Source of the DNA: an uncultured Draconibacterium sp.
GTDB taxonomy: Bacteria; Bacteroidota; Bacteroidia; Bacteroidales; Prolixibacteraceae
Reading direction: 5' to 3'
NCBI RefSeq assembly: GCF_963677575.1
Contig: NZ_OY782038.1
Location: forward strand, 2,223,501-2,287,500
Length of the DNA: 64,000 nt
The translations under genes and the position numbers were made by a program. Shown in pieces: positions 42,707 through 52,577 of the stretch (position 1 is the first letter of the stretch; the number at the start of each line of letters is the position of its first letter). The notes beneath the pieces were generated by a model that saw only the letters and a program-made list of their open reading frames with translations, made no database searches and had not been told where the DNA came from.

Positions 42707-43535
42707 TTATTACTCTATTCTCCAGATCTTTTAACTCCTCTTTTTTCACATTTTCGATGACGTGCACATAACGTATCGATTTAAAATCGACAGCCAGTTT
42801 CACCTTTATATTGTAGTAATTTTCGCCTTGCGGTTGATCAAACGATAAAATGGTACCGATCAGCAATCCTTCGGGGAAAATGGATGAATAACCACTTGTT
42901 ACCACCGTATCGCCTGTTGCCAGATTTACGTGAATTGGTATTTCCTGTAAGTCGGCCTGGCGGTAGTTTTGACCATCCCAGCGCAACGAACCATAATAAC
43001 CGGAGTTCTTCAACTTAGCAGAAATGCTCCATCGTGGATTAAGCAACGACAATCCCGATGCATACGAATTGGAAACGCCGGTAACCACACCAACAACTCC
43101 TTCAGGTGCAAGAATTCCCTGATCGGCTTTTATTCCATCGTCGAGTCCTTTATCGAGCGTAATGTAATTTTGCTGTTTATTGGCCGAATTGTTAATAATA
43201 CGCGCTGTCCTGAATACGAAATTTGAATCCGGCAGTTCGTGCGTAGTTATTATCGAATCAGCAACCGATATTTCCTCCAATGTACCGCCATCGAGCAGCG
43301 ACCGGAGATAGGCATTTTCGTTGGCCAATTCTTCGTTTACGTGCGCCAATTCGAAATATTGAAATACCGAGCTTGTGGTATTGTAAAAGCTAGCCGAAAT
43401 AAAATTGGCCGAATTCAAAAAGCGCGACCGCTGAAAACTATTGTAGTTAAATACCATCACCAACGAAACCGCTTCTAACAAAAGAAACAGTAGAAACGCA
43501 TAATTTCTTACCAGGAATCGAAGGAGACTGCGCAT
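42687..43535 (-). CDS. mreC: Rod shape-determining protein MreC
   Basis: A 282-residue bitopic membrane protein: an N-terminal helix (about 10-28), a short coiled coil (about 58-75, ELAHVNEELANENAYLRSLL) and two periplasmic beta-barrels (about 105-275), with GVVGVVTGVSNSYASGLSLLNP as a typical block. It bridges MreB/MreD and PBP2 in the elongasome. It follows mreB and overlaps mreD. Confidence 0.93.
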   Translation of the reverse strand: MRSLLRFLVRNYAFLLFLLLEAVSLVMVFNYNSFQRSRFLNSANFISASFYNTTSSVFQYFELAHVNEELANENAYLRSLLDGGTLEEISVADSIITTHELPDSNFVFRTARIINNSANKQQNYITLDKGLDDGIKADQGILAPEGVVGVVTGVSNSYASGLSLLNPRWSISAKLKNSGYYGSLRWDGQNYRQADLQEIPIHVNLATGDTVVTSGYSSIFPEGLLIGTILSFDQPQGENYYNIKVKLAVDFKSIRYVHVIENVKKEELKDLENRVINGAGNH

Positions 43536-43554
43536 TTATATTTTTAACTTTCTA

Positions 43555-44577
43555 TTATCGGATAAGGAATGAGAAGCCTTCTACATTTTTCAGAGCAATA
43601 CCAGTACCTCTAACAACCGCACGTAACGGATCTTCTGCAATGTGGAATGGAATACCAATTTTGTCAGTCAGTCGTTTATCAAGACCTTTTAACAAGGCGC
43701 CACCACCTGCCAGCCAAATTCCTTTCACCACAATATCGGCATACAATTCAGGAGGTGTTTGCTCCAAAGCACTTAACACCGCAGTTTCAATTTTAGAAAT
43801 CGATTTTTCCAGGCAATGTGCAATTTCCTGGTACGAAACCGGCACCTCAATTGGCAACGCTGTCATTTGGTTTGGCCCCTGAACTACATAATCCGGTGGT
43901 GGTTCTTTTAGTTGCGACAAGGCCGAACCAACATGAATTTTAATTTCCTCTGCTGTACGTTCACCAATTTTAATATTGTGCTGATGACGCATATATTCCA
44001 TAATGTCGGCAGTAAGATCGTCGCCGGCAATACGGATTGATTTGTTGGTAACGATACCACCGAGAGAGATAACCGCAATCTCGGTAGTACCACCACCAAT
44101 ATCCACTACCATATTTCCTTCAGGAGCTTCAACATCTAAACCGATACCAATTGCTGCGGCCAGTGGTTCGTAAACCATGTAAACCTCGCGTCCGCCGGCA
44201 TGTTCCGACGAGTCGCGTACCGCACGAATTTCAACTTCGGTACTTCCTGAAGGAATACAAATTACCATTTTTAAAGCCGGAGAAAACATCCTCGACTTCG
44301 GGTTAATCATTTTAATCATCCCCCTGATCATTTGCTCCGCAGCATTAAAGTCGGCAATCACACCGTCGCGTAACGGCCTGATCGTCTTTAAATTTGCGTG
44401 CGTCTTCCCTTGCATTTGCCTGGCTTTTTCTCCAATGGCAACCATCTTTTCGGTTTTCATATCGATGGCTACAATCGAAGGCTCGTCCACTACAATTTTA
44501 TCATTATGGATGATAATAGTATTGGCCGTTCCTAGGTCAATTGCTATCTCCTGCGTTAAAAATGAAAATAAACCCAT
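43555..44577 (-). CDS. mreB: Actin-like cell-shape protein MreB
   Basis: A 340-residue actin homologue that forms membrane-bound filaments guiding cell-wall elongation. Nucleotide-binding motifs are IDLGTANTII (near 14-23), DIGGGTTEIAVISLGG (near 162-177) and GIWLAGGGALLKGLDKRL (near 284). The N-terminal FSFLTQEI stretch is suitable for an amphipathic helix. It begins 46 bp after purH, so transcription may start at purH. Confidence 0.97.
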   Translation of the reverse strand: MGLFSFLTQEIAIDLGTANTIIIHNDKIVVDEPSIVAIDMKTEKMVAIGEKARQMQGKTHANLKTIRPLRDGVIADFNAAEQMIRGMIKMINPKSRMFSPALKMVICIPSGSTEVEIRAVRDSSEHAGGREVYMVYEPLAAAIGIGLDVEAPEGNMVVDIGGGTTEIAVISLGGIVTNKSIRIAGDDLTADIMEYMRHQHNIKIGERTAEEIKIHVGSALSQLKEPPPDYVVQGPNQMTALPIEVPVSYQEIAHCLEKSISKIETAVLSALEQTPPELYADIVVKGIWLAGGGALLKGLDKRLTDKIGIPFHIAEDPLRAVVRGTGIALKNVEGFSFLIR

Positions 44578-44623
44578 AAATTAATTTGCTATGTATCTAG
44601 TGCTATAAAGATAATTTTATTTA

Positions 44624-46216
44624 TTAATGTCTGAAATGTCTGCGGCCTGTAAATGCCATGGCAATGCCAAATTCGTTACAAGCTTCGATCACTTCCTCGT
44701 CGCGAATACTACCACCCGGCTCGATGATGTATTTTACACCGTATTCGTTGGCTGCCTCAATGCTGTCGCGGAACGGGAAGAAAGCATCCGAAATCAATAC
44801 CGATTTTTCGATATCCAACCCACCTTTCAAATCGAAACGTGGCATGGTAAGGTAACGCAAACTATCCAAACGGTTTGGCTGTCCCATTCCTGCTCCAGTT
44901 AACCAGAAAGCGCCTTTTTCAGTTTCGGTAACTACCGCAATAGCGTTACTTTTTAGGTGTTTACAAGCGATTGATCCGAATTTGGCCAGGTTCATTTTTG
45001 AAGCTTCAAATTCTTTTTTGGTTACTGTTTTAAATTCAGTATCTAAACCTTCATCTTCATCCTGAACCAACATTCCGCCACTTATCGAACGGTATAATTT
45101 TTCTCCTGCCTCCATCGGACGAACCGGTGTTACCAAAACACGAAGATTTTTCTTTTTAGCTAAAACCTCCAATGCTTCGTCGGTATATTCAGGAGCGATA
45201 ATAATTTCGATGAATTTTTTACTGAACCACTCGGCTGCTTCTTTGGTTACAGTATCGGTAAAACAAATAATACCACCAAATGCGCTGATTGGGTCACCGG
45301 CCCATGCCAGTTCCAACGATTCCATAATGTTGTCGGTTACCGCCAAACCACAAGGGTTTAAGTGTTTAATAACCGAAACAGCTACTTTATTTTCGATGTG
45401 AGTTACCGAGTGATATGCATCGCTGGCTGATTTCCAGGCTGCATCGGCATCCAGCATATTGTTGTACGATAAAGCTTTTCCCTGAAGTACTTGTGCGTTT
45501 GCAAGACCTGCACCTTCGGCAACGTTATCGAATTTAAAGAATGTTGCTGCCTGGTGTGGATTTTCTCCGTAACGTAAAACATCGCCATCGTTAAGGCTAA
45601 TGCGTTGTGTTCCGGCATCGCCACCTTCATTGAAATAGCTGAAAATTGCAGCATCGTAATGCGACGAAACGCCAAACGCTTTTCCGGCAAACCATTTACG
45701 GTCTGCCAAACTGAACTCGCCATCGTTGGCTTCCAGTTTTTCAAGCAGTGGCTGATATTCGTTCTGCGAAGGAACAATCACTACATCTTTGAAGTTTTTG
45801 GCAGCGGCACGAATCAATGAAATCCCCCCTATATCAATTTTTTCAATAATATCTTGTTCTTCAGCTCCCGAAGCCACAGTATCTTCAAACGGATACAAAT
45901 CAACAATTACAAGGTCGATCTCCGGGATTTCGTATTCAGTTAACTGGCTTACATCGCCCTGGTTGTCGCGACGTGATAAAATTCCACCAAACACTTTCGG
46001 GTGCAAAGTTTTTACGCGTCCACCCAAAATCGACGGGTAACCGGTTAAACTTTCAACTGAGGTAACCTCAACGCCCAACGACTCGATAAAACTTTTTGTA
46101 CCACCGGTACTTAATATCTTAACACCCAAGTCGTTTAGTTTTGCAACAATCTTATCTAAATTTTCTTTGTGAAAGACTGAAACCAGAGCAGTCTTAATTT
46201 TTTTATTATCAGCCAT
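44624..46216 (-). CDS. purH: Bifunctional AICAR transformylase / IMP cyclohydrolase
   Basis: A 530-residue enzyme for the last two steps of IMP synthesis. The N-terminal MGS-like IMP cyclohydrolase domain (about 1-195) has LVSVFHKENLDKIV and STGGTKSFIE. The C-terminal transformylase domain has RYGENPHQAATFF, KHLNPCGLAV and the terminal AFTGRRHFRH. Length matches the family (529 in E. coli). It is the first gene of the minus-strand run leading into mreBCD. Confidence 0.97.
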   Translation of the reverse strand: MADNKKIKTALVSVFHKENLDKIVAKLNDLGVKILSTGGTKSFIESLGVEVTSVESLTGYPSILGGRVKTLHPKVFGGILSRRDNQGDVSQLTEYEIPEIDLVIVDLYPFEDTVASGAEEQDIIEKIDIGGISLIRAAAKNFKDVVIVPSQNEYQPLLEKLEANDGEFSLADRKWFAGKAFGVSSHYDAAIFSYFNEGGDAGTQRISLNDGDVLRYGENPHQAATFFKFDNVAEGAGLANAQVLQGKALSYNNMLDADAAWKSASDAYHSVTHIENKVAVSVIKHLNPCGLAVTDNIMESLELAWAGDPISAFGGIICFTDTVTKEAAEWFSKKFIEIIIAPEYTDEALEVLAKKKNLRVLVTPVRPMEAGEKLYRSISGGMLVQDEDEGLDTEFKTVTKKEFEASKMNLAKFGSIACKHLKSNAIAVVTETEKGAFWLTGAGMGQPNRLDSLRYLTMPRFDLKGGLDIEKSVLISDAFFPFRDSIEAANEYGVKYIIEPGGSIRDEEVIEACNEFGIAMAFTGRRHFRH

Positions 46217-46241
46217 TTATTGGATTTTTCAAATTCGCTTG

Positions 46242-46249
46242 CAAAGATA
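46242..46249 (-). promoter_or_regulatory. -7 box upstream of purH
   Basis: On the minus strand TATCTTTG fits TAnnTTTG exactly, 26 bp before the purH start. The -33 region does not match well. It could drive the purH-mreBCD-mrdA-rodA run. Confidence 0.6.
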
Positions 46250-46502
46250 AAAAAAACAGACAATTTAATATTATAAACAAAGGGCGAATTAAAATATTAT
46301 TCACAGCTTAAAGTATTTCTAAATTCATTGTAATAATTTTCACGATCGGGCACTAATACCACAGATTGGTTTTAATCGAAACTCACTTCCGGTTTTTCGG
46401 TAAAATATGTAGTGATTAAAACCATTTTTTGAGAGATATGAGGCCAACCGATAAGCGAAATAGAAAACAAGTACTATTTTTACTTTAAATTAAAACCTGA
46501 TA

Positions 46503-47756
46503 ATGTTACTGCTTCGATTGATATACGAGTCTTTTTCGTTTGCGGCAAATTCGCTTGCAGCCAACAAGCTGCGTACCATACTTTCGTTGCTGGGTGTTAC
46601 CATTGGCATTTTTGCCATTATTTCGGTTTTTACGGTTATCGATTCGCTGGAAGGTTTTATTCGCGACAGCCTGAATTCGCTGGGCAGTAACATGGTTTAT
46701 GTGCAAAAAATGCCGTGGACACCACCCGAAGGCGAAACAGAATATCCTTTCTGGAAATACCAGAATCGCCCCGTACCTACTTTAGAGGAAACTGATGAAG
46801 TAAAACGACGTGCACAAACGGTTGACGATGCCGCTTTTTTGTTCGGTTTTGGCCGTAAAGTTCAATACGGAAGTACCTCCCTCGACAATGCAGTAATATT
46901 AGCAACATCGGGAGGACTGCTGAATGTTTGGAACCTGGAAATTGCCAAAGGACGCTATTTTACCGATTCGGAAATGCGAACCGGTGCGCCGGTTACAGTA
47001 ATCGGGCACGAAATTGCTAACCAGCTTTTCGACGGATTAGATCCGGTTGGCCGCACCATAAAAATCCAGGGGCAAAAATTCAACATTATTGGTGTTTATA
47101 CGCCAATGGGGCAAGATGCTTTTGGCACCAGTATGGACCGCTATATCCACATCAGTGTAGTAAAATCGTACTACATGATTGATGTCCGCAACCGCGACCG
47201 GGGGCAAACCATTTGTATTAAAGCAAAAGACAATATCGACAACGACAAATTTATGGCCGAGCTGGAAGGTATAATGCGAACAATACGCCGGCTAAAACCA
47301 ATGGAAGAAAATGATTTTGCATTGAATGAGGTTAGTATTGTGGCGAATCAGTTCGATCAGTTTTTTGTGGTTTTTAATTTGGCAGGAGCCATTATTGGCG
47401 GATTTTCGATATTGGTTGGTGGATTTGGAATTGCCAACATCATGTTTGTTTCGGTGAAAGAACGTACCAAGATTATTGGCATCCAGAAATCGCTCGGTGC
47501 TAAACGTTATTTCATTCTGTTGCAATTTATATTCGAGGCGATTGTACTTTCGGTAATTGGCGGAGTTGTTGGATTAATTTTGATTTATGCAGGAACAATT
47601 ATAGTGAACCAGTCGACTGATTTTACCATTGTTTTAACGACCGCAAATATTATTAATGGCCTGATGATTTCTTCCGTTATCGGATTTATCGCCGGATTTA
47701 TGCCGGCACGTGCTGCGGCCAAACTCGATCCGGTAATTGCAATAAATTCGGTTTAA
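46503..47756 (+). CDS. MacB/FtsX-type ABC transporter permease
   Basis: A 417-residue inner-membrane protein: an N-terminal helix (about 20-42; LRTILSLLGVTIGIFAIISVFTVIDSL), a periplasmic MacB_PCD domain (about 45-275) and three C-terminal helices from about 290 (IGGFSILVGGFGIANIMFVSVKERTKIIGIQKSLGA). No ATPase domain, adaptor or ATPase gene is adjacent, so it is a lone subunit here. The substrate is unknown. Its stop overlaps the mgtE stop by 4 bp in convergent orientation. The 287 bp upstream contains no further gene. Confidence 0.88.
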   Translation: MLLLRLIYESFSFAANSLAANKLRTILSLLGVTIGIFAIISVFTVIDSLEGFIRDSLNSLGSNMVYVQKMPWTPPEGETEYPFWKYQNRPVPTLEETDEVKRRAQTVDDAAFLFGFGRKVQYGSTSLDNAVILATSGGLLNVWNLEIAKGRYFTDSEMRTGAPVTVIGHEIANQLFDGLDPVGRTIKIQGQKFNIIGVYTPMGQDAFGTSMDRYIHISVVKSYYMIDVRNRDRGQTICIKAKDNIDNDKFMAELEGIMRTIRRLKPMEENDFALNEVSIVANQFDQFFVVFNLAGAIIGGFSILVGGFGIANIMFVSVKERTKIIGIQKSLGAKRYFILLQFIFEAIVLSVIGGVVGLILIYAGTIIVNQSTDFTIVLTTANIINGLMISSVIGFIAGFMPARAAAKLDPVIAINSV

Positions 47757-49111
47757 ACCAGATTGAAAAACATCCCCGAGATAGTAAGGTAGATCATCAT
47801 TCCCAAAATATCGTTCATGGTAGTAATAAACGGCCCGGTTGCCAAAGCTGGGTCGATTTTAAAACGATTCAGAATTAATGGAATTACGGTGCCAAACAAC
47901 GAGGCAAAAATAATTACAATAAATAATGAGATGGAAACAGAATAAGTGAGGTTCATATTTCCGGAAACAAAGAAATTGTAGAAAAAAATTAGCATAGCAA
48001 AAATACTTGCCGTTAACACTGCTATCGATACTTCTTTTACTAATTTTCGGGCGGGAGTTTCAATATCTTTCACACCACTTGCAATACTTTGCACCACAAT
48101 CGACGATGACTGAACTCCAACATTACCGGCCATCGCCGCAATCAACGGAATAAAAAATGCCAGCTGGGTAACTTTTGTCAGCGACTCCTCGTGCGAGCCT
48201 AAGACTACAGCACTCAAAATACCTCCCAATAAACCAATCAGCAACCACGGAAAACGCGCACGTAAAATTTGCCACACTTTGTCACCGGGCTCTACATCGC
48301 CGGTAATACCCGAAACCATCTGGTAATCTTTTTCGGCTTCGTCACGCACAAAATCAATCACATCATCGAAAGTAATACGCCCTTGCAGGCGGCCAATTTC
48401 ATCCACAACAGGCATCGCAACCAAGTCGTATTTATCCATCAACTCAGCCACCTCTTCCTGCCGGGCGTTGGTATACACTTTTTGTATTTCAGGGTCGTAG
48501 ATTTTCGATACTTTGGTGTTGGTATGGTTTAATATCAGCTTTTTTAATGATAATACTCCCTTTAGTTTATCATCATCATCGGTTACATAAATATAGAAGA
48601 TCTCGTCCACCTCTTCAGCCTGGCGGCTTATTTCTTTCAGGCAGGTTGCTACATTCCAATTTTCGTTTACCGAAACCAGCTCTTTTGCCATTATACCACC
48701 GGCCGAATCCTCTTCGTAATCCAGCAGATCGATAATATCTCCGGCCTGCTCAATGTCTTCAATCTCATTAAGCACTTCCTTCTGAATATCTTCATCCAGA
48801 TCGGCAACAACGTCGGCAGCATCATCCGAGTCCATGTATTCGATGAACCGGGTGGCGATCATTTCAGGCGGAATAACTTTTAAAAAGCGGCGACGGTCGT
48901 CTTCATCAATCTCAATCAGAACATCCGAAGCTTTTTCGCCATCAAGCAATAAATAAATGAATTTTGCTTCCTCAGTGTTCAGATCATCCATAACCTCAGC
49001 AATATCCGCCGGGTGAAGATCTTCCATTAAAGCAGTAACTTCCTTCTTCTTCCCTTCCTCAATCAGCTCTCTTAACTGCTCAATGTATTCTCTGGTTGCT
49101 TCAAAACTCAT
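47753..49111 (-). CDS. mgtE: Magnesium transporter MgtE
   Basis: A 452-residue magnesium channel. It has the three parts of the family: an acidic N-terminal superhelical domain (about 1-130, MEDLHPADIAEVMDDLNTEE), a pair of CBS domains (about 135-255, KLKGVLSLKKLILN and YDLVAMPVVDEIGRLQGRITFDDVIDFV) that gate by sensing Mg2+, and five transmembrane helices (about 285-452) with PLIAAMAGNVGVQSSSIVVQ and ATGPFITTMNDILGM. It follows rsmA by 3 bp, so the two are likely co-transcribed. Confidence 0.95.
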   Translation of the reverse strand: MSFEATREYIEQLRELIEEGKKKEVTALMEDLHPADIAEVMDDLNTEEAKFIYLLLDGEKASDVLIEIDEDDRRRFLKVIPPEMIATRFIEYMDSDDAADVVADLDEDIQKEVLNEIEDIEQAGDIIDLLDYEEDSAGGIMAKELVSVNENWNVATCLKEISRQAEEVDEIFYIYVTDDDDKLKGVLSLKKLILNHTNTKVSKIYDPEIQKVYTNARQEEVAELMDKYDLVAMPVVDEIGRLQGRITFDDVIDFVRDEAEKDYQMVSGITGDVEPGDKVWQILRARFPWLLIGLLGGILSAVVLGSHEESLTKVTQLAFFIPLIAAMAGNVGVQSSSIVVQSIASGVKDIETPARKLVKEVSIAVLTASIFAMLIFFYNFFVSGNMNLTYSVSISLFIVIIFASLFGTVIPLILNRFKIDPALATGPFITTMNDILGMMIYLTISGMFFNLV

Positions 49112-49114
49112 GAT

Positions 49115-49891
49115 TTACTGTTTTTCGATTTCTTCGATTTTATAAGTTAGATCAATAAACGCACCGACCGAAAGTTGTTCCGGACGTTTCATAGCATACT
49201 CTTCGGGTAAAGCGGAACAAATTTCCTTTAAAGAGTTACGTAGCATTTTGCGGCGAAGGTTAAAAGCTGCCTTTACCACTTTTACAAACAGCGCTTCGCT
49301 GCACGGCAGTTCTTTTACCTCATTCCGTTTCAGCCGCACCACTGCCGATTTTACTTTTGGCGGCGGGTTAAACACGCCTTCCGAAACAGTAAACAGGTAT
49401 TCGATATCGAAAAAGGCCTGCAGTAACACACTCAGTATTCCGTACGTTTTCGAACCGTGAGGTGCAGCAATACGCTCGGCAACCTCCTTTTGTACCATTC
49501 CTACTGTTTCGGGAATGCGGTTGCGGTATTCCAACACACGAAAAAATATTTGCGATGAAATATTGTAAGGGAAATTACCGATAAGACTGAAATTACCCGA
49601 AAAACGTTCTGCAACGTCAGCTTTCAGAAAGTCTTCTCCCCAAATGTATTTTAGTGTCGGAAAATTTTGTTGGAGGTATTCTACTGATTCAGTATCGATC
49701 TCAACAACATGAACATTCAGCTCAGCGCGTTGTAAAAGGTATTGAGTAAGGACTCCCATTCCAGGGCCGATCTCCAGTACATCCGGTACATCGGCACCCA
49801 GGCTGTCAACAATTTTTCGCGCAATATTTTGGTCGGTTAAAAAATGCTGACCAAGATTTTTTTTGGGTCGTACATAACTCATTACACTCAA
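49115..49891 (-). CDS. rsmA: 16S rRNA dimethyladenosine transferase RsmA (KsgA)
   Basis: A 258-residue methyltransferase that dimethylates two adjacent adenines near the 3' end of 16S rRNA, using SAM. The N-terminal KKNLGQHFLTDQNIARKIVDSL, motif I VLEIGPGMGVLTQYLL, and catalytic NFPYNISSQIFFR (motif IV) are all present, and the C-terminal helical domain is of normal length. It is the upstream gene of the rsmA-mgtE pair. Confidence 0.96.
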   Translation of the reverse strand: MSVMSYVRPKKNLGQHFLTDQNIARKIVDSLGADVPDVLEIGPGMGVLTQYLLQRAELNVHVVEIDTESVEYLQQNFPTLKYIWGEDFLKADVAERFSGNFSLIGNFPYNISSQIFFRVLEYRNRIPETVGMVQKEVAERIAAPHGSKTYGILSVLLQAFFDIEYLFTVSEGVFNPPPKVKSAVVRLKRNEVKELPCSEALFVKVVKAAFNLRRKMLRNSLKEICSALPEEYAMKRPEQLSVGAFIDLTYKIEEIEKQ

Positions 49892-49952
49892 CCTCGTCCA
49901 TTGTCAATTTTACTTAATATCTCTTTTTCGTTCGATTAATAAAACAAATTTA

Positions 49953-49960
49953 TATTTTTG
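49953..49960 (+). promoter_or_regulatory. -7 box for the flippase-like gene
   Basis: TATTTTTG matches TAnnTTTG, 74 bp before the GTG start at 50035. No good -33 match is seen at 19 bp. Confidence 0.5.
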
Positions 49961-50034
49961 CCATCAAAGAATTGCTCGATACCTAACGGTATTTTTCGCG
50001 TCGTGAAAGTAGTAAAATTTAAGGGAAATAACAG

Positions 50035-51099
50035 GTGGCGCGGGAAAGAAAGCTTTTAAAAACCTTAATTTTGAAAAAAACAATCGTTAAGATCCTTCAG
50101 TTTATTGGCTTCTTCGCCCTTGGGGCATTCATTTTTTGGCTTATTTATAAAGATCAGGACATTGAACGAATAAAAACCGTTCTGAAAAATGATGTGAACT
50201 ACTGGTGGGTTGCACTCTCGCTGTTTCTTGGCTTGTTGAGTCACATAAGCCGCACACTTCGCTGGGGTTTAATGATCGAACCCATTGGACATAAACCACG
50301 CTTTATTAATACATTTTTGGCAGTAATGGTAGGCTATTTAATGAACATGGCTTTTCCACGAATGGGCGAAGTATCGCGCTGCGGTGTTTTGTCGCGCTAT
50401 GAAAAAATATCGTTTACTAAACTGGTGGGAACCGTTGTTGCCGAACGACTGATCGACCTGATTTCACTGCTGATTTTGCTAGCGATTGTTATTCTTTCGC
50501 AATTTGGAGAGATGCTCCACTTTATGAAAGCCAATCCGGAAATATCGGAAAAACTGCATGCTGCCATAACATCTCCTTACCTCATTATAGGAGTTGTAGT
50601 ATTTGCTGTTTTGATCTTCGTTTTCAGAAACGCATTTAAGCATACCGCATTTTTCAAAAAAATTCTGGAGATCATCCGCAATTTTAAAGAAGGTTTTATT
50701 TCCATTCGTAATATCAAGAAAAAAGGTTGGTTCTTTTTCCACTCGGCGTTTATCTGGGGCATGTATTACCTGATGCTTTACGTGGTGTTCTTTGCTTTCG
50801 ATTTTACCAGCGATCTGAACCCAATTGCCGGACTGACCACATTTGTACTGGCAAGTTTTGGTATGGTGGCTCCGGTGCAGGGCGGAATAGGCGCATGGCA
50901 TTTTATGGCCAAAGAAGCCCTCTCGTTGTATGGAGTGGCCAACGAAAACGGAATTATCTTCGCTTTTGTAGCTCATACGTCAATGACAGCAATGATCATT
51001 CTCATTGGTATAATATCTATACTCATTCTTCCGTTTATTAATCGCCGAAGCGATGTTACCGAAGAAGAACTGGTCCCGGAAACTGTGAGTGCAAACTAG
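50035..51099 (+). CDS. Flippase-like (UPF0104/LPG synthase TM) membrane protein
   Basis: A 354-residue polytopic membrane protein with about eight helices, matching the lysylphosphatidylglycerol-synthase transmembrane/UPF0104 group. Recognisable segments are LSRTLRWGLMI-like SHISRTLRWGLMIEPIGH, MVGYLMNMAFPRMGEVSRCGVLSRYE and VAERLIDLISLL, plus the C-terminal APVQGGIGAWHFMAKEALSLYG. GTG at 50035 is used as start; an in-frame TAA lies two codons upstream, and AAGGGA precedes it. The catalytic C-terminal domain of MprF is absent. Substrate unknown, perhaps a lipid. Confidence 0.85.
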   Translation: MARERKLLKTLILKKTIVKILQFIGFFALGAFIFWLIYKDQDIERIKTVLKNDVNYWWVALSLFLGLLSHISRTLRWGLMIEPIGHKPRFINTFLAVMVGYLMNMAFPRMGEVSRCGVLSRYEKISFTKLVGTVVAERLIDLISLLILLAIVILSQFGEMLHFMKANPEISEKLHAAITSPYLIIGVVVFAVLIFVFRNAFKHTAFFKKILEIIRNFKEGFISIRNIKKKGWFFFHSAFIWGMYYLMLYVVFFAFDFTSDLNPIAGLTTFVLASFGMVAPVQGGIGAWHFMAKEALSLYGVANENGIIFAFVAHTSMTAMIILIGIISILILPFINRRSDVTEEELVPETVSAN

Positions 51100-51175
51100 C
51101 CATCGGATTTAAACGGCCTGCACCCAACACTTATCGGTATTATTTGTATTTTGGCACCTTTAAACGTCGACTATT

Positions 51176-52429
51176 TTGAACACCGAACTCTTTATATCGC
51201 GCAGGCTTTTTTTCGACAAGGCGAACAAAAAGCAATTGTCGCAACGTATTATTCGTATTGCGCTGGCAGGCATTGCGCTGGGTTTAACGGTAATGATTGT
51301 CGCCGTGGCAGTGGTTACCGGTTTTAAAAAAGAGATCCGCAACAAAGTAATCGGCTTTGGTTCGCACATCCAGATCATTAATTACGACTCGAACAACTCG
51401 TACGAAACCAGCCCGATCTCTGAAGATCAGCCTTTCCTTGACGATGTAAAAGCGCTGCCTGGTGTAAAACGGTTACAGCCTTATGCCACCAAACCGGGCA
51501 TGATAAAAACCGACGAGTACATTCAAGGAATTGTATTTAAAGGAGTAGACGCAGACTACGACTGGCAATTTTTCAGGAAACACCTTATTGAAGGCCAGTT
51601 GCCGGCTATTAACGATAGTGCCCGTGTAAACGAAGTATTACTTTCGGCGCAGGTGGCCAAATTGCTGCGTCTGAAACTGAACGACCGCATTGTGTTATAT
51701 TTTATTACCGGAGATGAGAAATTCCCGAGAATGCAACAAATGGAGATTAGTGGTATTTACCGCACCGGCTTCGAGGAGTTCGACCAGCTGTTTATTGTGG
51801 GCGACCTGAAACAAATTCAGCGGCTTAACGACTGGCGTCCTGACCAGATTACCGGCTTCGAGGTAATTACCACCGACTTTTTCAATATCGACAACATTGA
51901 ACAGGAAATACGTAATATAATTATCAGCTACCGCAAGGAAAACTCGGAGATATTACGCACACAAAGTATAACACGCGTTTATCCGCAAATTTTCGATTGG
52001 CTGTCGATACTCGACATGAACGTGTGGATCATCCTGGCACTGATGGTTATTGTAGCTGCATTTAACATGGTATCGGGCTTGCTGGTACTGATACTTGAAC
52101 GCGCGAGTATGATTGGGGTGCTAAAAGCCATGGGAAGTCCCAACTGGAGCATCCGCAAAGTGTTTGTGTATCTCTCGGTATTTTTAACCGGACGCGGACT
52201 ACTTTGGGGAAATATTATTGGCGTAGCTATCGTACTGCTGCAAATGGTCTTTCATGTTATCCGGTTGAATCCCGAGTCGTATTATGTTGATTATGTGCCG
52301 ATGAATTTTTCGCTTACCCACCTGCTGCTGCTCAACCTCGGAACTATTGTTATTACTTCGCTGATACTGATAATTCCAAGCTGGTTTATCTCAAAAATTT
52401 CGCCTGATAAAGTGATCCGGTTTGATTAA
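51176..52429 (+). CDS. LolC/E-type ABC transporter permease
   Basis: A 417-residue inner-membrane protein of the lipoprotein-releasing permease family: N-terminal ISRRLFFDKANKKQLSQRIIRIALAGIALGLTVMIVAVAVV, a periplasmic domain (about 50-275) and three C-terminal helices (about 280-410, with AAFNMVSGLLVLILERASMIGVLKAMG). The start appears to be TTG at 51176, since the family's conserved N-terminus begins there and no ATG is in frame just upstream. With LolD and a partner it would extract lipoproteins from the inner membrane. No ATPase is adjacent. Confidence 0.88.
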   Translation: MNTELFISRRLFFDKANKKQLSQRIIRIALAGIALGLTVMIVAVAVVTGFKKEIRNKVIGFGSHIQIINYDSNNSYETSPISEDQPFLDDVKALPGVKRLQPYATKPGMIKTDEYIQGIVFKGVDADYDWQFFRKHLIEGQLPAINDSARVNEVLLSAQVAKLLRLKLNDRIVLYFITGDEKFPRMQQMEISGIYRTGFEEFDQLFIVGDLKQIQRLNDWRPDQITGFEVITTDFFNIDNIEQEIRNIIISYRKENSEILRTQSITRVYPQIFDWLSILDMNVWIILALMVIVAAFNMVSGLLVLILERASMIGVLKAMGSPNWSIRKVFVYLSVFLTGRGLLWGNIIGVAIVLLQMVFHVIRLNPESYYVDYVPMNFSLTHLLLLNLGTIVITSLILIIPSWFISKISPDKVIRFD

Positions 52430-52483
52430 TCCTCATTATTATCACAAATAGCAAAATAGTTTAATGCGACGTAAGTTTCGTAC

Positions 52484-52576
52484 CCATTTTTGACACTCAA
52501 AAATGGACTCAACTAAGTCGGGATTAACCCGGAGAAACATGACTATTGCTAGAATCAAATGAATTATCCGGGTTAA
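52484..52576. terminator. Two long inverted repeats between convergent genes
   Basis: CCATTTTTGA-CAC-TCAAAAATGG (52484-52506) is a perfect 10-bp hairpin. A second 10-bp dyad TTAACCCGGA / TCCGGGTTAA (52524-52533 and 52567-52576) has a 33-nt loop. They lie between the stop codons of the LolC-type and SDR genes and probably act as a bidirectional terminator region. T-runs are poor, so the mechanism is uncertain. Confidence 0.5.
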
Positions 52577-52577
52577 G

